A stretch of DNA of 5,785 nucleotides, from positions 1 to 5,785 of the forward strand of contig NMQN01000088.1 in assembly GCA_003575245.1 (NCBI GenBank), given 5' to 3'. The position numbers were made by a program, and so were the translations under genes. Source of the stretch: Candidatus Atribacteria bacterium 1244-E10-H5-B2. GTDB taxonomy: Bacteria > Atribacterota > JS1 > SB-45 > 34-128. The notes under the pieces are model-generated. The model did no database searches. It was not told where the DNA came from and was given only the letters and a program-made list of their open reading frames with translations. Numbering within the stretch: the first letter of the stretch is position 1; each line of letters starts with the position of its first letter. Shown in pieces: positions 4,481 through 5,785 of the stretch.

Positions 4481-5554
4481 TTATTTATAACCCAATTCCT
4501 CTTCAACCAGACTAACTTTTTTAAGTAATTTATCAATAAATTCTTGTTCTTCTGTGTTGAGTTTTGATTTGAGATACTCAATGGCTGGTCCCTGACATTT
4601 TTCCCTAAATTTATTGATTGTTTTAGAATCAAACAGATATATTTCTTTAAAATCTTTTGAAAGCTTACTCATGGCCTCCATATTTTTAACTTCAAATATC
4701 CCACGATGAGCTTGTATTGCATACTTACAAGCTTCAGTAAAAATCAATTGTTCTTCGGGGTTAAGACTTTCCCACCATTCATTGTTTACCTTCAGTAACG
4801 CAGTACCTCCTGCAAGAAAAGGACCGGGGCCAGACATATAGTTTTGTACCTCCTGCATTGATTTATAAATTATATTTGCTGGAGGATTTTCCTGTCCATC
4901 TACCATATTGGTTTGTAAGGCAGTATAGAGTTCAGCCCATGGTATAGGCACGGGATTAGCCCCTAAGGCTTGCATTGTTTTTACATACATTTTCCCTTCC
5001 ATTACTCTTATCTTTAAGCCTTTTAGATCTTCCGGTTTTGTAATAAGTTTGTTTTTGGTTGTAAAATACCTAAGACCCTCCCACTGAACGGTTTCTGGCA
5101 TCAACCGAATTCCACAGTCTTCAATTACCCTCTTATTAAGATAACCCGATATCTCAGGATCCTTCATTACTTCTAGTGCTACAAGTGCATTAGAAAACAA
5201 ATATGGTATTGTAGCATAATCTGCTATTGGAGCATATTTTGAAGCTATAACTCCCAATGGCAAACTTCCAGTAACTTGAATTGTATTTCTCACAAGCAGA
5301 TCAAGCCTTTGTGGTGCTGTACCAACAGAATCAGAAGGTAATAATTCTACCTTCATTTTCCCATTTGACATTGACTCTACTCTATATTTTAAAACATTAA
5401 AAAACGCACTTTGCCCATGGCTCCATGGATCTAATGTTTCACCCCATGCAGCTTTAATAGTCATATCACGTACCTGTGCTAAAATACTAATTTGAGAAAT
5501 AACCACAAAGACTATGATTAGGAATACTAAAAAATAATTTTTCTTTCTTAACAT
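4481..5554 (-). CDS. dctP: TRAP transporter solute-binding protein DctP
   Basis: A 357-residue extracytoplasmic binding protein of the DctP family that captures an organic anion and delivers it to DctQM. The N-terminus is a classic signal peptide: basic MLRKK, a hydrophobic core to about residue 24, and likely cleavage after SILA (residues 23-26). There is no lipobox cysteine. In the mature part, LRYFTT (161-166), KPEDLKGLKIRV (173-184; R183 is the family arginine expected to hold the ligand carboxylate) and NMVDGQENP (216-224) are diagnostic. The long EEQEFIDKLLKK C-terminal helix is also usual. AGGAGGT (5566-5560) precedes the ATG by 5 bases. It is first in the transporter cluster but separated from dctQ by about 476 bases, which may favour excess binding protein over membrane subunits. 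Ligand is not predictable from the sequence; a hydroxy or sugar acid is inferred from larA. Confidence 0.95.
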   Translation of the reverse strand: MLRKKNYFLVFLIIVFVVISQISILAQVRDMTIKAAWGETLDPWSHGQSAFFNVLKYRVESMSNGKMKVELLPSDSVGTAPQRLDLLVRNTIQVTGSLPLGVIASKYAPIADYATIPYLFSNALVALEVMKDPEISGYLNKRVIEDCGIRLMPETVQWEGLRYFTTKNKLITKPEDLKGLKIRVMEGKMYVKTMQALGANPVPIPWAELYTALQTNMVDGQENPPANIIYKSMQEVQNYMSGPGPFLAGGTALLKVNNEWWESLNPEEQLIFTEACKYAIQAHRGIFEVKNMEAMSKLSKDFKEIYLFDSKTINKFREKCQGPAIEYLKSKLNTEEQEFIDKLLKKVSLVEEELGYK

Positions 5555-5588
5555 TATTTACCTCCTATTGATTTTTAATAGACCTTAG

Positions 5589-5606
5589 CTTATAAGCGAA
5601 CAGTTA
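5589..5606. repeat. Inverted repeat flanking dctP, upstream copy and possible operator
   Basis: CTTATAAGCGAACAGTTA lies 35 bases upstream of the dctP start codon, in the leader or promoter zone, and matches the complement of 4433-4450 at 17 of 18 positions. I see no well-formed sigma-A promoter around it, so its relation to transcription start is unclear. Confidence 0.6.
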
Positions 5607-5668
5607 AAATAACATTTTATTTTTTTAACATTATTTATCATAATTTTCCCTGTTATAAGTAATCCCAT

Positions 5669-5698
5669 TTAAATATTTTCATAATATTTTTTAGACAT
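5669..5698 (-). other. Possible 9-codon upstream ORF with Shine-Dalgarno
   Basis: ATG at 5698 reads MSKKYYENI then TAA. It overlaps the TGA of the preceding frame as TGATG and follows GAGAGGTG, although the Shine-Dalgarno spacing is very short. It could be a leader peptide before dctP or the start of a gene broken by mutation. The remaining bases to dctP (5555-5668) show only the inverted repeat and AT-rich DNA. Confidence 0.2.
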
Positions 5699-5784
5699 CA
5701 CCTCTCTCTACTTAAATTTAAAACCAACTGCTTTCCTGATAAATGTAGCTCGAGGGGAAATTGTAAATCAACCAGCCTTAGAAA
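5698..5784 (-). CDS. Possible C-terminal end of an upstream protein (cut by window edge)
   Basis: One minus-strand frame is open from the window edge to TGA at 5700-5698, giving 28 codons that end KQLVLNLSRER. The other two minus-strand frames are closed. The alternating hydrophobic pattern (VDLQFPLELHLSG, then KQLVLNL) would suit beta strands. Twenty-eight open codons can arise by chance in such DNA, so this is a weak call, and no family is recognised. If real, the gene ends about 145 bases before dctP and could belong to the same operon. Confidence 0.25.
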   Translation of the reverse strand, partial: FLRLVDLQFPLELHLSGKQLVLNLSRER

Positions 5785-5785
5785 C

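Noticed and set aside
5607..5700. Sigma-A promoter for dctP
   Set aside because: TATGAT- and TTATAA-like boxes occur but no acceptable -35 hexamer lies 16-18 bases upstream of them, so no promoter is called.

Overview
The window is AT-rich (GC-rich stretches are confined to short repeats) and looks like a chromosomal segment of a low-GC Bacillota (Clostridia-type) bacterium. The basis is strong Shine-Dalgarno sites (GGAGG types), one perfect-consensus housekeeping promoter (TTGACA-17-TATAAT), and relics of IS200/IS605-like elements. The species cannot be fixed from the sequence alone.

The core is a minus-strand locus, read from right to left. It starts with dctP (5554-4481, secreted solute-binding protein of a TRAP transporter). 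Next comes a 406-bp hairpin-rich element (4405-4000). It is followed by dctQ (small membrane subunit, about 4004-3486), dctM (large membrane subunit, 3458-2163), a 301-bp gap with operator-like repeats, and a LarA-family nickel-pincer-nucleotide racemase/epimerase (1861-605). The genes form a logical unit. DctP captures an organic anion outside the cell, DctQM imports it with a sodium gradient, and the LarA-like enzyme inverts the hydroxyl-bearing carbon next to the carboxylate so that catabolic enzymes can use the other stereoisomer. The substrate is probably a 2-hydroxy acid or sugar acid, but the sequence does not say which.

The most unusual part is the dctP-dctQ junction. The inserted element has 14-bp perfect terminal inverted repeats, at least five hairpins (two with GTAA, i.e. 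GNRA-type, loops on the plus strand), a plus-strand terminator-like hairpin and a decayed ORF. Its dctQ-side end carries the best ribosome-binding site for dctQ and lies over the position where dctQ should start. No ATG, GTG or TTG exists there, only an ATA codon at good spacing. An additional 18-bp inverted repeat (17/18) brackets dctP.

The left 600 bases hold the first 17 codons of an unidentified minus-strand gene with its promoter and RBS, a pair of GC-rich hairpins (192-277), and a decayed IS200-type transposase start with flanking hairpins (352-549). The right end (5555-5785) holds the dctP leader, and possibly the last 28 codons of an upstream minus-strand gene.
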